The notes beneath the pieces were generated by a model that was given only the letters and a program-made list of their open reading frames with translations, did not search any database and was not told the DNA's origin. DNA of 49,036 bases from Saprospiraceae bacterium (GTDB taxonomy: Bacteria > Bacteroidota > Bacteroidia > Chitinophagales > Saprospiraceae). Shown in pieces: positions 40,035-49,036 of the stretch. The stretch is from NCBI GenBank assembly GCA_013214355.1, contig JABSSL010000044.1:64685-113720 (forward strand), written 5' to 3'. Position numbers and translations under genes: made by a program. The first letter of the stretch is position 1; the number at the start of each line of letters is the position of its first letter.

Positions 40035-42362
40035 ATGTCAGATCGGCACCGTCAGTTAGCAGCTATCGTATTTACAGATATCGTGGGATACTCTGCTATG
40101 ATGCAACAGGACGAGACTCGTGCGACCATCGTACGAGAACGGCATCGTGCAGTTTTTGATGAACTAACGGAGCGATTTGGTGGTCGTATTCTGCAGTATT
40201 ATGGTGATGGTACACTGAGCATATTCCAATCTGCAGTGGCTGCCGTCGAATGTTCTGTGGAGATGCAAAAGGCCTTTCGGGAAGAACCTACCGTACCCCT
40301 TCGAATCGGGATTCATACTGGAGATATTACTTTTAGTAAGGAAGAAGTATATGGTGATGGCCTGAATATTGCTTCAAGAATCGAAGCGGCCTGCATGCCA
40401 GGAGGGCTTTTCATTTCCGGCAAGGTATACGATGATATCAAGAACCACAATTGGTTGAAAGCCAAGTCGCTGGGCGAGTTTGAGTTCAAAAATATCAAAC
40501 AGCCGATTCCAATGTATGCGGTTTGTACAGAAGGCTTGAGTGTACCTGCTGCTGATAATCTTGCTTATCTGAAGCAGAGTAAGGCTAAGGTTGTAAACAT
40601 TCGCACGGCTAGTGATTCCAACAAGCATACACCCCGATCTTTGGCACTGCAATTTAGGGAAGGAGCGCTTTGGCTCTTGACCATTTTGGCGCTGATCTTG
40701 ATCGGTATGAATTTTCTCAATCGAGAAGAGCCTGCTCCTACTGCAATCTATGCCGGACCATTAGACGGGCAGATTGCCATTGCTGTATTGCCCTTCTCTA
40801 ATTTCAGTGATAGTGAAGAAGACGAATACTTTAGTGATGGAATTACAGAGGATATTTTGACGCTCTTGTCTCGTATGAATGATGTTCGCGTGATTTCACG
40901 AACTTCCGTTATGCAGTACAAGAATACCAATAAATCGATCAGAGAGATTGCTGCAGAGTTGAACGCTTCTCATATTTTGGAAGGAAGTGTGCGAAAATCT
41001 GGTAATAAGGTACGGGTAGTCGCTCAGTTGATTGACGCGGTTACAGATGCACACCTTTGGGCACAGACCTACGACAAGGAAATGACAGAGTTGTTCGAAA
41101 TTCAGAGCAATGTGGCACAGGATATAGCTTCGGCACTTGAGCACGAACTGAGTCCTTCGGAATGGGCCAACATCAATAAAAAACCCACTAAAAACCTGGA
41201 GGCTTATGAGCACTATCTAAAGGGACGTGAGTTTTACGGTAAATACGATAAATCTAATAATGATAAAGCCATCGAGCACTTCAAAACGGCACTTGATTTG
41301 GACACCTCTTTTGCCTTGGCCTATGCGGGCTTAGGGGATGCGATAAGTCAAAAAGCGAATTATGAGCATAAGCCGAATTTGTTGGACTCTGCTAAGATGG
41401 TCAGCCAAAAAGCTATCCGTATTGACAAGAATTGTTCGGAAGGATACAAGGCGCTAGGCCTAGCTTACCACTATAAGGGGGATAAGGAAAAGGCGATGAA
41501 AGCCTATCAACAGGCGGTGGCTGAAAATCCCAATAATGATCTCGCGATTTCCAATATCGCGATGATCCATAACGATAAAGGAGAATTTGTGGAGGGTTTT
41601 CGTTGGGCTAAGAGAGCTTTTGATCTTAATCCCAAACACCCCATGGCCCTTAAACGACTCTCAGAAATCACGCAAGTAGTCGGACTAGAAAGTGAAGCAG
41701 AGGAACTCCTGAAGAAGGGCATCGAGGAAAACCCAGAGAATGTTGAGTTTTATCAAGACTTAAGCAATCTCTACCTGAGGCAAAACAAACTCAAAGAGGC
41801 GGAAATATATTGTAAAAAGGTAATGAAGATGGAGCCGGATAATAAGAAGGCCCCTATCCTCATGGCTAATGTCCGCTTGATGGAAAAGGATTTTGAGGAA
41901 GCTCATCAGTACTTCAAGCAAGCTAAGGCTAAGGCCTTTGTCATCAGAGAAGGAGACGAGGATGAGAATGAAATGGATGCAGAAGATAGAGACTGGGAGG
42001 TTGATCTTGGGATAGCCTTGACAGAAATGGAGTTGAATCATGATGAGGAAAGCCTAGAAGAACTAGAGGATATCCTTGACGACTTGGAGGACGAGCTTGA
42101 GGATCATCCGAGAGGAGATCGTTTGTTTTTGAAGAGTATTGTTCAGGCTGCCATTGGCGAGACTGAGGCCGCCGTGAAGACCTTAGAGAAAGCCGTAGAT
42201 CATAACTTCCTCAATGTTGAACTCATCGTTAATAATCCTGCCTTTGAGGAAGTCGTGCAAAAGAATAAGAAAGATATTGCCAAAATATCCAATCGAATTG
42301 AGAAGAAGCTGAATAAGATGAAAGTCGAAGTCAAAGGGGTAAGGGTCTTACCTAACCTTTAG
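40035..42362 (+). CDS. class III nucleotide cyclase-TolB/FlgO-like-TPR fusion
   Basis: A 775-residue protein. Residues about 5-175 form a class III adenylate/guanylate cyclase domain with metal-binding Asp15 (FTDIVGYS) and Asp58 (YYGDG) and the transition-state Asn/Arg pair in LNIASRIE. The usual base-contacting Lys of KTxGD is replaced (LQYYGDG), so activity and substrate are uncertain. One membrane helix follows (about 213-231, ALWLLTILALILIGMNFLN). The second half holds a FlgO/TolB N-terminal-like domain (about 245-370, IAVLPFSNFSDSEEDEYFSDG) and then seven or so TPR units to residue ~720, including an acidic stretch (EGDEDENEMDAEDRD). The cyclase would be cytoplasmic and the TPR part periplasmic. 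Such fusions are frequent in Bacteroidota and proteobacteria. Confidence 0.85.
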   Translation: MSDRHRQLAAIVFTDIVGYSAMMQQDETRATIVRERHRAVFDELTERFGGRILQYYGDGTLSIFQSAVAAVECSVEMQKAFREEPTVPLRIGIHTGDITFSKEEVYGDGLNIASRIEAACMPGGLFISGKVYDDIKNHNWLKAKSLGEFEFKNIKQPIPMYAVCTEGLSVPAADNLAYLKQSKAKVVNIRTASDSNKHTPRSLALQFREGALWLLTILALILIGMNFLNREEPAPTAIYAGPLDGQIAIAVLPFSNFSDSEEDEYFSDGITEDILTLLSRMNDVRVISRTSVMQYKNTNKSIREIAAELNASHILEGSVRKSGNKVRVVAQLIDAVTDAHLWAQTYDKEMTELFEIQSNVAQDIASALEHELSPSEWANINKKPTKNLEAYEHYLKGREFYGKYDKSNNDKAIEHFKTALDLDTSFALAYAGLGDAISQKANYEHKPNLLDSAKMVSQKAIRIDKNCSEGYKALGLAYHYKGDKEKAMKAYQQAVAENPNNDLAISNIAMIHNDKGEFVEGFRWAKRAFDLNPKHPMALKRLSEITQVVGLESEAEELLKKGIEENPENVEFYQDLSNLYLRQNKLKEAEIYCKKVMKMEPDNKKAPILMANVRLMEKDFEEAHQYFKQAKAKAFVIREGDEDENEMDAEDRDWEVDLGIALTEMELNHDEESLEELEDILDDLEDELEDHPRGDRLFLKSIVQAAIGETEAAVKTLEKAVDHNFLNVELIVNNPAFEEVVQKNKKDIAKISNRIEKKLNKMKVEVKGVRVLPNL

Positions 42363-42531
42363 ACTATGCTCAATACTTACCTTTAATGTTCTAGCACAAA
42401 CCATTTATAGCCTAGTTTGTGCAATTTGTTCCAAAGACAATCTCAATATCCTACCTTGAGTTCTTTCAAAATTCTATAATTTTAAAGGATCCTGACCGAA
42501 ATGGACAGGCAAGACCTTTAAGACAAAACGA

Positions 42532-45500
42532 ATGAACGGAAAGAATCCAACTTTGTTGTTGGCTTGCTTAGCCCTATTGATGTGGTTAGCAGGCTGTCAA
42601 TCTTCTGATCCTACCTCTTCTACAAAACGACTCCCTGCGGTCGTTGACTATAATTTTCACGTACGCCCCATTCTCTCGGACCGCTGTTTTGCTTGCCATG
42701 GTTTCGATGAAAATGCCAGAGAAGCGGACTTGCGATTGGATGAGGCGGAAGCTGCCTATCGGCTACTAGATAATGGACGGCAGGTGATTAGTCCCGGTAA
42801 AGTAAAAAATAGTGAGTTTTGGCATCGAATTCACAGCGAGGATCCGGAGCAAATCATGCCACCGCCGGAAAGCAATTTAACCCTTACCCCATACGAAAAG
42901 GAGCTCCTGAGTAAATGGATTGAGCAGGGGGCGGAGTACAAAGATCTATGGTCTTTCACCGCTCCTGAAAAACCCGAAATTCCCAAAGCCACTAAAAAGG
43001 CCTGGGTCAATAATGAGATTGACCATTTTATCTTGGAAAAGCTAGCGGGAACAGGATTGTCTGTATCCGGTCCAGAGCGCAAGGAAAAGCTTCTTCGACG
43101 CCTGAGTTTTGACCTTACTGGCTTACCGCCAAGCCCAGAAGACCTGGAAGCCTTTATGGCCGATGACTCACCCGATGCTTACGAAAAACAAGTGGATCGC
43201 CTGCTTAGCTCCTCCCATTATGGTGAGCGTATGGCGTCTATTTGGCTGGAAGCAGCCCGATATGCAGACTCCCATGGTTATCAAGATGATCGCCCTAGAA
43301 CCATCTGGCCTTGGCGAGATTGGGTAATTAAAGCCTACAATGAAAATTTGCCTTACGATGATTTCATTACCTGGCAATTGGCAGGTGATCTACTGCCAAA
43401 TTCTTCTTACGAACAAAAGCTGGCTACGGCCTTTAATCGTAATCATGGGATTACGCAGGAAGGAGGAGTGGTCAATGAGGAGTATATCACGGAATACGTG
43501 GCAGATCGTACCAATACCGTTGCGACAGCCTTTCTCGGCCTGACGATGGAGTGCGCGCGCTGCCATGATCATAAATACGATCCAATTTCACAGAAGGACT
43601 ATTACCAGATGTTTGCCTTTTTTAACGGGATCAATGAGCGTGGACAGATCAACTACTTCGATCAAGCGCCGAAACCCCATATTCGCATGGAGGATCCTGA
43701 ATTAGAAGAAAAGATAGAGTGGCTAGATTCTCTACGTACCGTGAAGGCTGCTGAATTAGTAGAATGGGATCGTACGGATCAAGAAGGATTCAATAAGTGG
43801 CTGGAGGAAGAGTATCCGAAGGTAGATCTGGAGGGGGAATTGAATCGCGGGTTAATCGCTTATTATCAATTGGACGAATTTGAAGCGCTAACTTCTCCAA
43901 GTTCCCTTCCTAACCACCCGCTAGCTAAGGCGAATGTCAAGATCATTAGTGAATTGATAAGTCCTATTCTGGGGGAAGGGCAGCGTGGAAAGGCCCTACA
44001 GTTTGATGGGCGTAATTACCTAAGTCTGGGAGATGTCGGTGACTTTGAGGAATCTGATCATTTTAGCATCAGTGCCAACGAAAAACCTACGAAGAAGCCG
44101 GAAAAGCTAGCAGGCTTGTTGGCGAGACGGAATGGGGAACAAAAAAGGGGGGGGTATGAGTTGGTGATGACCCCCAGTGGTCAACTCCAAGCAGGTGTTT
44201 ACCACGATAAAAATAAGGAAAAGGCGGTAGTGGAAAGTGCTGGACGGATCACCATAGGAGCTTGGACACACGTAGCCATGACCTATGATGGTAGCGGACG
44301 AGCTGCTGGAATCAGTATCTATATCAATGGCATCAAACAAAGTACCAAGGAACTGTTTGATGATTTGAATCGCAAAAGCATCTTGAATGGCAACGACTTT
44401 TTAGTGGGCAACTGGACACCGCGACGGGCACGGTCTGGTAGGTACCAAGGATTTGAAGAGGGCTGGATTGATGAGGTAAGAATTTATGACCGAACCCTCA
44501 GTCCCGTTGAGCTGGCTACAATGGTTGGAAAAGGAAAGGCCTACGCTTATCCTGCCGTAAAGCAAAGCTCAAAACACCTAGCTGCGATAAGAAGCTTCTA
44601 TCGTAATAATTGGGATGAAATCTATAGAACAAAACAAAATGCACTAGACAGCCTAAGATCCATATATCTGGAGGTGCCCTATATCATGGTGATGGAGGAG
44701 ATGGAAGAACCTCGTCCCACTCACATCCTAAGCCGTGGAGCATACGACTCCCCTTTGGAAAAAGTAGAAGCCAGTACACCTTCCACCTTACCCGCCTTCC
44801 CGACGGATGCCCCGCAAAACCGTTTGGGGCTTGCGCAATGGTTAACACAGGCAGATCATCCTTTGACTAGTAGAGTAGTAATTAACCGACTTTGGCAAAT
44901 GGTATTTGGACGAGGTTTGGTGAGTACGCCTGAGGATTTCGGGAATCAAGGGGCCCTGCCTTCTCATCCAGAATTGCTGGATTGGTTGGCGGTCACCTTT
45001 GTCGAGAATGATTGGGACATTAAAGCCATACTGAAGAGAATGGTGCTTTCATCCACCTACCGGCAATCCGCTGAGCGAACTGCTGAGATGATAAAATTGG
45101 ATCCGGACAATATCTTGTTGTCCTGTGGGCCCTACCAGCGACTCGGGGCTGAAATGCTGAGAGATCAGGCCTTAGCCAGTAGTGAATTGTTGAATGCGAA
45201 GATTGGGGGGAAGTGGGTAAAACCCTATCAGCCGGCTGGAATCTGGAAAGAATTAGCTAACCAAATTGGCGAGAATAAATATCGGGAGAGTAGTGGAGAA
45301 GATCTCTATCGGAGAAGTATCTATTCCTATTGGAAACGAACTATCCCGCCTCCCGTCATGCTCACCTTTGATGCCTCTGAGCGTGCGGTCTGCGTGGTGA
45401 AGCGACAGAGTACTAGCACGCCTTTGCAAGCCCTGGTGTTGTTAAACGATCCTCAGTTCATAGAGGCTTCCCGGGCTTTGGCACAGTCGGTAATGCAAGC

Positions 45501-45762
45501 CGGAACGGATAGCGAAACTTGGATCATATCGATCTTTAATCGCTTAACGTCACGACAGCCCGACGCTTCCGAATTGGATGAACTCATGCAGTTATTGGAA
45601 GAGGAAAAAGGGAATTACGAAGCAGATCCAGCAGCAGCCAAGGCCTTGCTAAGTCTGGGGGCGTCACCCCTAGACCCTACGCTCGCCCCAGCCGATCTCG
45701 CCGCCTTGACGCTGGTAGCCAATGTCATTCTCAATTTGGATGAAGCGAAAATGCAATCCTAA
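42532..45762 (+). CDS. cytochrome c/DUF1549/LamG/DUF1553 lipoprotein
   Basis: A 1076-residue exported protein with a lipobox (LAGC, Cys22). A PSCyt1-type cytochrome c domain follows, with the heme motif CFACH (Cys52, Cys55, His56). DUF1549 spans about 150-360, with the conserved second CxxCH in ECARCHDHKYDPI. A LamG/concanavalin-like domain (about 480-660) is inserted before the DUF1553 domain (about 760-1040, HPLTSRVVINRLWQMVFGRG). The following gene encodes its usual partner, DUF1501, 27 bases downstream. This pair is a hallmark of Planctomycetes and is also found in Saprospiria. Roles in polysaccharide breakdown or redox chemistry are proposed, not proven. Confidence 0.9.
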   Translation: MNGKNPTLLLACLALLMWLAGCQSSDPTSSTKRLPAVVDYNFHVRPILSDRCFACHGFDENAREADLRLDEAEAAYRLLDNGRQVISPGKVKNSEFWHRIHSEDPEQIMPPPESNLTLTPYEKELLSKWIEQGAEYKDLWSFTAPEKPEIPKATKKAWVNNEIDHFILEKLAGTGLSVSGPERKEKLLRRLSFDLTGLPPSPEDLEAFMADDSPDAYEKQVDRLLSSSHYGERMASIWLEAARYADSHGYQDDRPRTIWPWRDWVIKAYNENLPYDDFITWQLAGDLLPNSSYEQKLATAFNRNHGITQEGGVVNEEYITEYVADRTNTVATAFLGLTMECARCHDHKYDPISQKDYYQMFAFFNGINERGQINYFDQAPKPHIRMEDPELEEKIEWLDSLRTVKAAELVEWDRTDQEGFNKWLEEEYPKVDLEGELNRGLIAYYQLDEFEALTSPSSLPNHPLAKANVKIISELISPILGEGQRGKALQFDGRNYLSLGDVGDFEESDHFSISANEKPTKKPEKLAGLLARRNGEQKRGGYELVMTPSGQLQAGVYHDKNKEKAVVESAGRITIGAWTHVAMTYDGSGRAAGISIYINGIKQSTKELFDDLNRKSILNGNDFLVGNWTPRRARSGRYQGFEEGWIDEVRIYDRTLSPVELATMVGKGKAYAYPAVKQSSKHLAAIRSFYRNNWDEIYRTKQNALDSLRSIYLEVPYIMVMEEMEEPRPTHILSRGAYDSPLEKVEASTPSTLPAFPTDAPQNRLGLAQWLTQADHPLTSRVVINRLWQMVFGRGLVSTPEDFGNQGALPSHPELLDWLAVTFVENDWDIKAILKRMVLSSTYRQSAERTAEMIKLDPDNILLSCGPYQRLGAEMLRDQALASSELLNAKIGGKWVKPYQPAGIWKELANQIGENKYRESSGEDLYRRSIYSYWKRTIPPPVMLTFDASERAVCVVKRQSTSTPLQALVLLNDPQFIEASRALAQSVMQAGTDSETWIISIFNRLTSRQPDASELDELMQLLEEEKGNYEADPAAAKALLSLGASPLDPTLAPADLAALTLVANVILNLDEAKMQS

Positions 45763-45789
45763 GGACTAATCAAAAACGAAACGCAAAAC

Positions 45790-47280
45790 ATGAAATCAAA
45801 ATATAGACCTATACAATACAGTGGACCTGAGCATGAGGCAGCGGTGCAAATGAATCGCCGTCACTTCCTCGGTAAACTTGGAATGGGAATCGGCGGTGCA
45901 GCGCTGGCCAGCTTATTACCCTCCTGTGGCAATGCCGCTTTCCCTTCTAACATCCCCAAACCGCTTGCGGGAATCCTGAGCGATCCACACGTAGCTCCGA
46001 AGGCTAAACGGGTAATCTATTTATTTCAGAGTGGGAGTCCTTCCCAGATGGACTTATTTGATTACAAGCCGAAGATGCAAGAGATGCATGGAGAACAGCT
46101 ACCCGATTCGGTGCGTAATGGACAGCGTTTAACGGGGATGACAGCCTTTCAATCCTCTTTTCCCTTGGCATCTTCCTATTTTAAGTTTCAACAACATGGA
46201 CAGAGTGGGGCTTGGGTTAGTGAGTTGATGCCCTACACCGCAAAAATTGCGGATGAACTTTGCTTTATAAAGTCAATGCATACGGAGGCCATTAACCATG
46301 ATCCCGCGATTACCTTTTTTCAGACGGGATCTCAGCAGCCAGGAAGACCTAGTATGGGGGCTTGGTTGTCTTATGGCTTAGGTAGTTCCAATGACAACCT
46401 GCCAACCTTTATCGTGCTATTGTCTCGCGGATTGATCCGGCCTCAGCCGATCTATTCTCGGCTCTGGGGGAATGGTTTCTTAGCTTCCATGCATCAGGGC
46501 GTGCAGTTGCGCTCGGGAAAAGACCCGGTGCTCTTTATCAACAATCCAGATGGGATGAGTGCTAGTCAACGTCGTAATGCCCTGGATCATTTGGCCAAGC
46601 TAAATGCCAAGCGGCAGGAAGACTTTGGTGATCCGGAGATTAGTTCTCGGATTGCACAATACGAAATGGCCTATCGCATGCAAACCTCCGTTCCAGATGT
46701 CGTGGACTTATCTGATGAACCCGATGAAGTGTTTGAACTGTACGGCGAAGACGCCCGCCGTCCGGGTACTTTTGCTGCTAATTGCCTATTAGCTCGTCGC
46801 TTGGCAGAGCGGGATGTGAAGTTTATCCAGCTGTATCATATGGGATGGGATCACCATGTAGATTTACCGAAGGATATTATACCGCAAGCGCGTGATACGG
46901 ATCAAGCGAGCGCGGCTTTGGTACAAGATCTCAAGCGACGTGGGCTATTGGAAGATACGCTCGTAGTATGGGGAGGTGAGTTTGGTCGTACCATCTATAG
47001 CCAAGGTAAGTTGACACCGGACAACTATGGTCGTGATCATCATCCTCGCTGCTTTACGATTTGGATGGCTGGCGGTGGTGTGAAACCGGGGATTACGCAC
47101 GGGCAGACAGATGATTTTAGCTATAACATCGTGAAAGATCCCGTTCACGTACATGATTTTCAGGCAACTATGCTCCACTTGCTAGGGATTAATCACGAGA
47201 AATTAACCTTTAAGCATCAAGGCCGACGTTATCGTTTGACAGACGTGCATGGGCATGTAGTCAAGGAAATATTGGCTTAA
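45790..47280 (+). CDS. Tat-exported DUF1501 (sulfatase-like fold) protein
   Basis: A 496-residue protein with a twin-arginine signal starting after ~20 leading residues (MNRRHFLGKLGMGIGGAALA) and a possible lipobox (LPSC). The body contains segments typical of DUF1501 proteins: FQSGSPSQMDLFDYKP, HDPAITFFQTG, WGGEFGRTIYSQ and YGRDHHPRCFTIWMAGGG. The family is related to alkaline phosphatase/sulfatase folds, and the Asp/His clusters could bind metal. It is co-transcribed with the DUF1549/DUF1553 gene (27-base gap). Function is unknown, probably hydrolysis of a sulfated or phosphorylated surface or extracellular polymer. Confidence 0.9.
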   Translation: MKSKYRPIQYSGPEHEAAVQMNRRHFLGKLGMGIGGAALASLLPSCGNAAFPSNIPKPLAGILSDPHVAPKAKRVIYLFQSGSPSQMDLFDYKPKMQEMHGEQLPDSVRNGQRLTGMTAFQSSFPLASSYFKFQQHGQSGAWVSELMPYTAKIADELCFIKSMHTEAINHDPAITFFQTGSQQPGRPSMGAWLSYGLGSSNDNLPTFIVLLSRGLIRPQPIYSRLWGNGFLASMHQGVQLRSGKDPVLFINNPDGMSASQRRNALDHLAKLNAKRQEDFGDPEISSRIAQYEMAYRMQTSVPDVVDLSDEPDEVFELYGEDARRPGTFAANCLLARRLAERDVKFIQLYHMGWDHHVDLPKDIIPQARDTDQASAALVQDLKRRGLLEDTLVVWGGEFGRTIYSQGKLTPDNYGRDHHPRCFTIWMAGGGVKPGITHGQTDDFSYNIVKDPVHVHDFQATMLHLLGINHEKLTFKHQGRRYRLTDVHGHVVKEILA

Positions 47281-47292
47281 AGTCGCATGTGG

Positions 47293-48651
47293 CTACTGCA
47301 GATATTGTAGGAGCCGTTCGTTAGATTCGTGAGGTAGGAATAGGTTAAATTCCAGAAAGTATCCTTCTGGATCATAACCTACAAAAGACCTGTACTTGGA
47401 TTCTAAGCCGACGGACATATGTTTGGAGTGAAGGGGGAAGTTTTGGCTAGCTTCTACATATGTATACCAAGCTTCCACGTCTTCAAGAAAGAAGGATACG
47501 TTTACCGCCTTATCTTCTGAAAAGGAATGCATCCCTCGTCTTTCATCCACCAAACCAAGAAAGCCCGTAGGGGAAACCTGGTAGATCTTAGTCCAGCCTT
47601 GATCCGCTACCAAACTGAATCCAATGGTTTCTTCATAGAAGTTTTGCATCTGCAAAAGATCCTTATAGTAGAGCCAGGTAATGCTTCCATTAAAACCTAA
47701 GCCAGGAGGAACCTTACTGCTTTCTTGTACGGGATAAACGGTTTTGGCTTTTCCTAGAATAGGTATGAACTTTTCATTTTCGGGATGCTGTTTGAAGGTT
47801 TCAAATTCCAATAAGTATCCTTCTGGATCGATGGCCACAAAGCCGTCATGCGCATTATTCTCCTTGGGCTTGTAATCGTATTTGATCGGAATATTTTGCG
47901 TTTTCAAGTAATCATACCAGCCAGATAATTGCTCCGTCAGTAAGGCTAGGGCTACTGTTTTGGGTTCCTTTTCATTGTGCATGCCAACGGTAGCATCTAC
48001 TAAGGTTAAATAGGAAGCGGTGGCAATCCGAAGAATCTTTGCTACCCCATAATCGGCTACAATTTCCAACCCCAAAGTATTGGAGTAGAAATCGCTAGCT
48101 TGAGCCAAATCTTTGTAATAGAAGAACACATTGCTGGCTTTTATCCCAAAGTCCTGCATCGTCCGAAAATCGGTATTACCAGCTAATAATTCATTAATAC
48201 GAGAAGGAGGATAGCTTAAAAGCCTACCAAAACGGCGAGCAATCTGCCTTTTTTCGGCAGCCGAGTAGGTACCTTGCTCTTCCATCCTTTTTTTATCAGC
48301 CTTCAGTTGTTGGTAAGCTTCTAAGGTGTGACCTTTATAAAGGAGTAAAACCTCTTTGTCCTTGGCTACATCTGCTGGGAACAGATCGGTTACAATCAAA
48401 TCTGGGTCTCTGTGCCATTGTATACCATATCGATCCGTAATGGCTTTAACTTGGTCCATGATACCATCCATCTCTTCACTATCCATGGGTTCGCTGAGTG
48501 CCAGGGACTTCGTCCCCGCTCCAACAAGCTCGCTGAAACCGGCAATGATACCCAGTTGGTAAGAAGAGCGATCAAGGGCCTCCTTGGAATTAGGTTGGCA
48601 AGATATCAATAGCAGACCAAGGCATATAATGAGAAAAACTCTATGATTCAT
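47293..48651 (-). CDS. lipoprotein with two VOC (glyoxalase-like) domains
   Basis: A 452-residue protein with a lipoprotein signal (MNHRVFLIICLGLLLISCQ). Residues about 25-165 form a helical region of unknown type. Two VOC domains follow (about 170-295 and 320-445), each with an FYxxTLGLEIV-like start and a PEGYLLEF-like end (FVAIDPEGYLLEFE and FVGYDPEGYFLEFN), in the order seen in bleomycin-resistance/glyoxalase folds. The Glu in the LEF motif would be a metal ligand. The pair should form one pseudo-symmetric active site. An extracytoplasmic VOC lipoprotein is unusual; the substrate is not known. It converges with the DUF1501 gene, with only 12 bases between the stops. Confidence 0.88.
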   Translation of the reverse strand: MNHRVFLIICLGLLLISCQPNSKEALDRSSYQLGIIAGFSELVGAGTKSLALSEPMDSEEMDGIMDQVKAITDRYGIQWHRDPDLIVTDLFPADVAKDKEVLLLYKGHTLEAYQQLKADKKRMEEQGTYSAAEKRQIARRFGRLLSYPPSRINELLAGNTDFRTMQDFGIKASNVFFYYKDLAQASDFYSNTLGLEIVADYGVAKILRIATASYLTLVDATVGMHNEKEPKTVALALLTEQLSGWYDYLKTQNIPIKYDYKPKENNAHDGFVAIDPEGYLLEFETFKQHPENEKFIPILGKAKTVYPVQESSKVPPGLGFNGSITWLYYKDLLQMQNFYEETIGFSLVADQGWTKIYQVSPTGFLGLVDERRGMHSFSEDKAVNVSFFLEDVEAWYTYVEASQNFPLHSKHMSVGLESKYRSFVGYDPEGYFLEFNLFLPHESNERLLQYLQ

Positions 48652-48887
48652 AAGGCAGCGATTAGACGGTGAAATTTATGATTGAAGATAAACTTCCATA
48701 AAAAGAATGTAGTACAAAGAAAGAGCTTTTCTCATGTAAGGCCTTCTTGCGGCGGTCAAATACTTGGTTCTGGTGAAAAAGACTGGGAAATGGTTAGAGA
48801 AATAGGAAGTGGGAAAGCGGAAATGGGAAGAATCCACTTAGATTCGGTCTTCCGCATACGCACTTCCAATTTCATATGAAAAACAGC
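48652..48887. other. intergenic region with repeated GAAAGAGCTTTTC
   Basis: The 13-mer GAAAGAGCTTTTC occurs at about 48719-48731 and again at about 48895-48907 just inside the partial gene. A 12-base palindrome TTTCATATGAAA lies at about 48870-48881. The first part should hold the promoter of the double-VOC gene. No ORF or RNA gene is recognised. Confidence 0.4.
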
Positions 48888-49036
48888 TCACGAAGAAAGA
48901 GCTTTTCCCATTTTTTGCTGTAACAAGCTAAGTACTTTGTAACATAAATTTCTCTGGTTTCTGGCGGCATCTTTTAAACAAGCCCTGCGTTGCTCGTCGG
49001 TCAAGTAGCTAAGGCTATTTTCCCTCCTCGCGCCTT
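48888..49036 (-). CDS. 3' end of a minus-strand gene cut by the window edge
   Basis: An open minus-strand frame enters from the right edge and ends at TGA (48888-48890). The visible 48 residues (ending NLCYKVLSLLQQKMGKALSS) are Arg/Lys/Gln-rich and predicted helical, for example YLTDEQRRACLKDAARNQRN. The family is not recognisable from this fragment. A downstream hairpin is not evident. It could also be a chance frame, though the composition looks coding. Confidence 0.4.
   Translation of the reverse strand, partial: GARRENSLSYLTDEQRRACLKDAARNQRNLCYKVLSLLQQKMGKALSS

Overview
The window looks like chromosomal DNA of a Bacteroidota bacterium, most likely a marine member of the Saprospiria (Lewinella-like). 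Evidence: type IX secretion (T9SS) C-terminal sorting domains, SprB and cohesin/dockerin-like modules in giant surface proteins, Bacteroidota-type -7 boxes (TAnnTTTG-like), almost no Shine-Dalgarno sequences, LytS/LytTR two-component genes, and a DUF1553/DUF1501 protein pair common in Planctomycetes and Saprospiria. This assignment is inferred from gene content; no rRNA or marker gene is present.

Layout. 1-2.1 kb: a helical, repeat-like protein of unknown function, then a terminator. 2.2-22.1 kb: a giant-adhesin locus. Two tandem paralogues (about 2611 and 3338 aa) share a ~2400-aa chassis (SdrD-B-like domain, Cys-rich Ig/HYR-like region, EF-hand-like loops, dockerin-like, cohesin-like, T9SS sorting domain) but carry 2 versus 11 SprB repeats. 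Each is preceded by the same promoter/leader block and a short ORF beginning MK(Q/H)(I/F)Y. A third copy of this block (21.07-21.35 kb) has no adhesin behind it and ends at a strong terminator (22.09 kb). 22.2-27.4 kb, minus strand: ECF sigma factor, membrane-bound TPR protein (likely anti-sigma), secreted and C-terminally anchored TPR-CHAT protease, then a small outer-membrane barrel. 27.6-30.4 kb: a secreted Gln-rich protein, a small membrane protein and an AlkC-like HEAT-repeat protein.

30.5-31.65 kb is the most unusual part. A 249-aa soluble protein of unknown function is followed by a folded RNA element, a circularly permuted tRNA gene (3' half before 5' half, anticodon GAC, flanked by a 12-bp helix that closes on the broken anticodon loop), a conventional tRNA-like gene with anticodon CAC, and a terminator. 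I regard this protein-plus-two-valine-type-tRNA cassette as the best candidate for an undescribed system.

31.9-48.7 kb is more ordinary: a TMTC-like glycosyltransferase with TPRs, a Tat-exported NAD-dependent epimerase-like protein, an outer-membrane protein, a LytS/LytTR pair, a lipoprotein metalloprotease, a class III cyclase-TolB/FlgO-like-TPR fusion, the DUF1553-type cytochrome/LamG protein with its DUF1501 partner, a double-VOC lipoprotein, and at the right edge the 3' end of a minus-strand gene.
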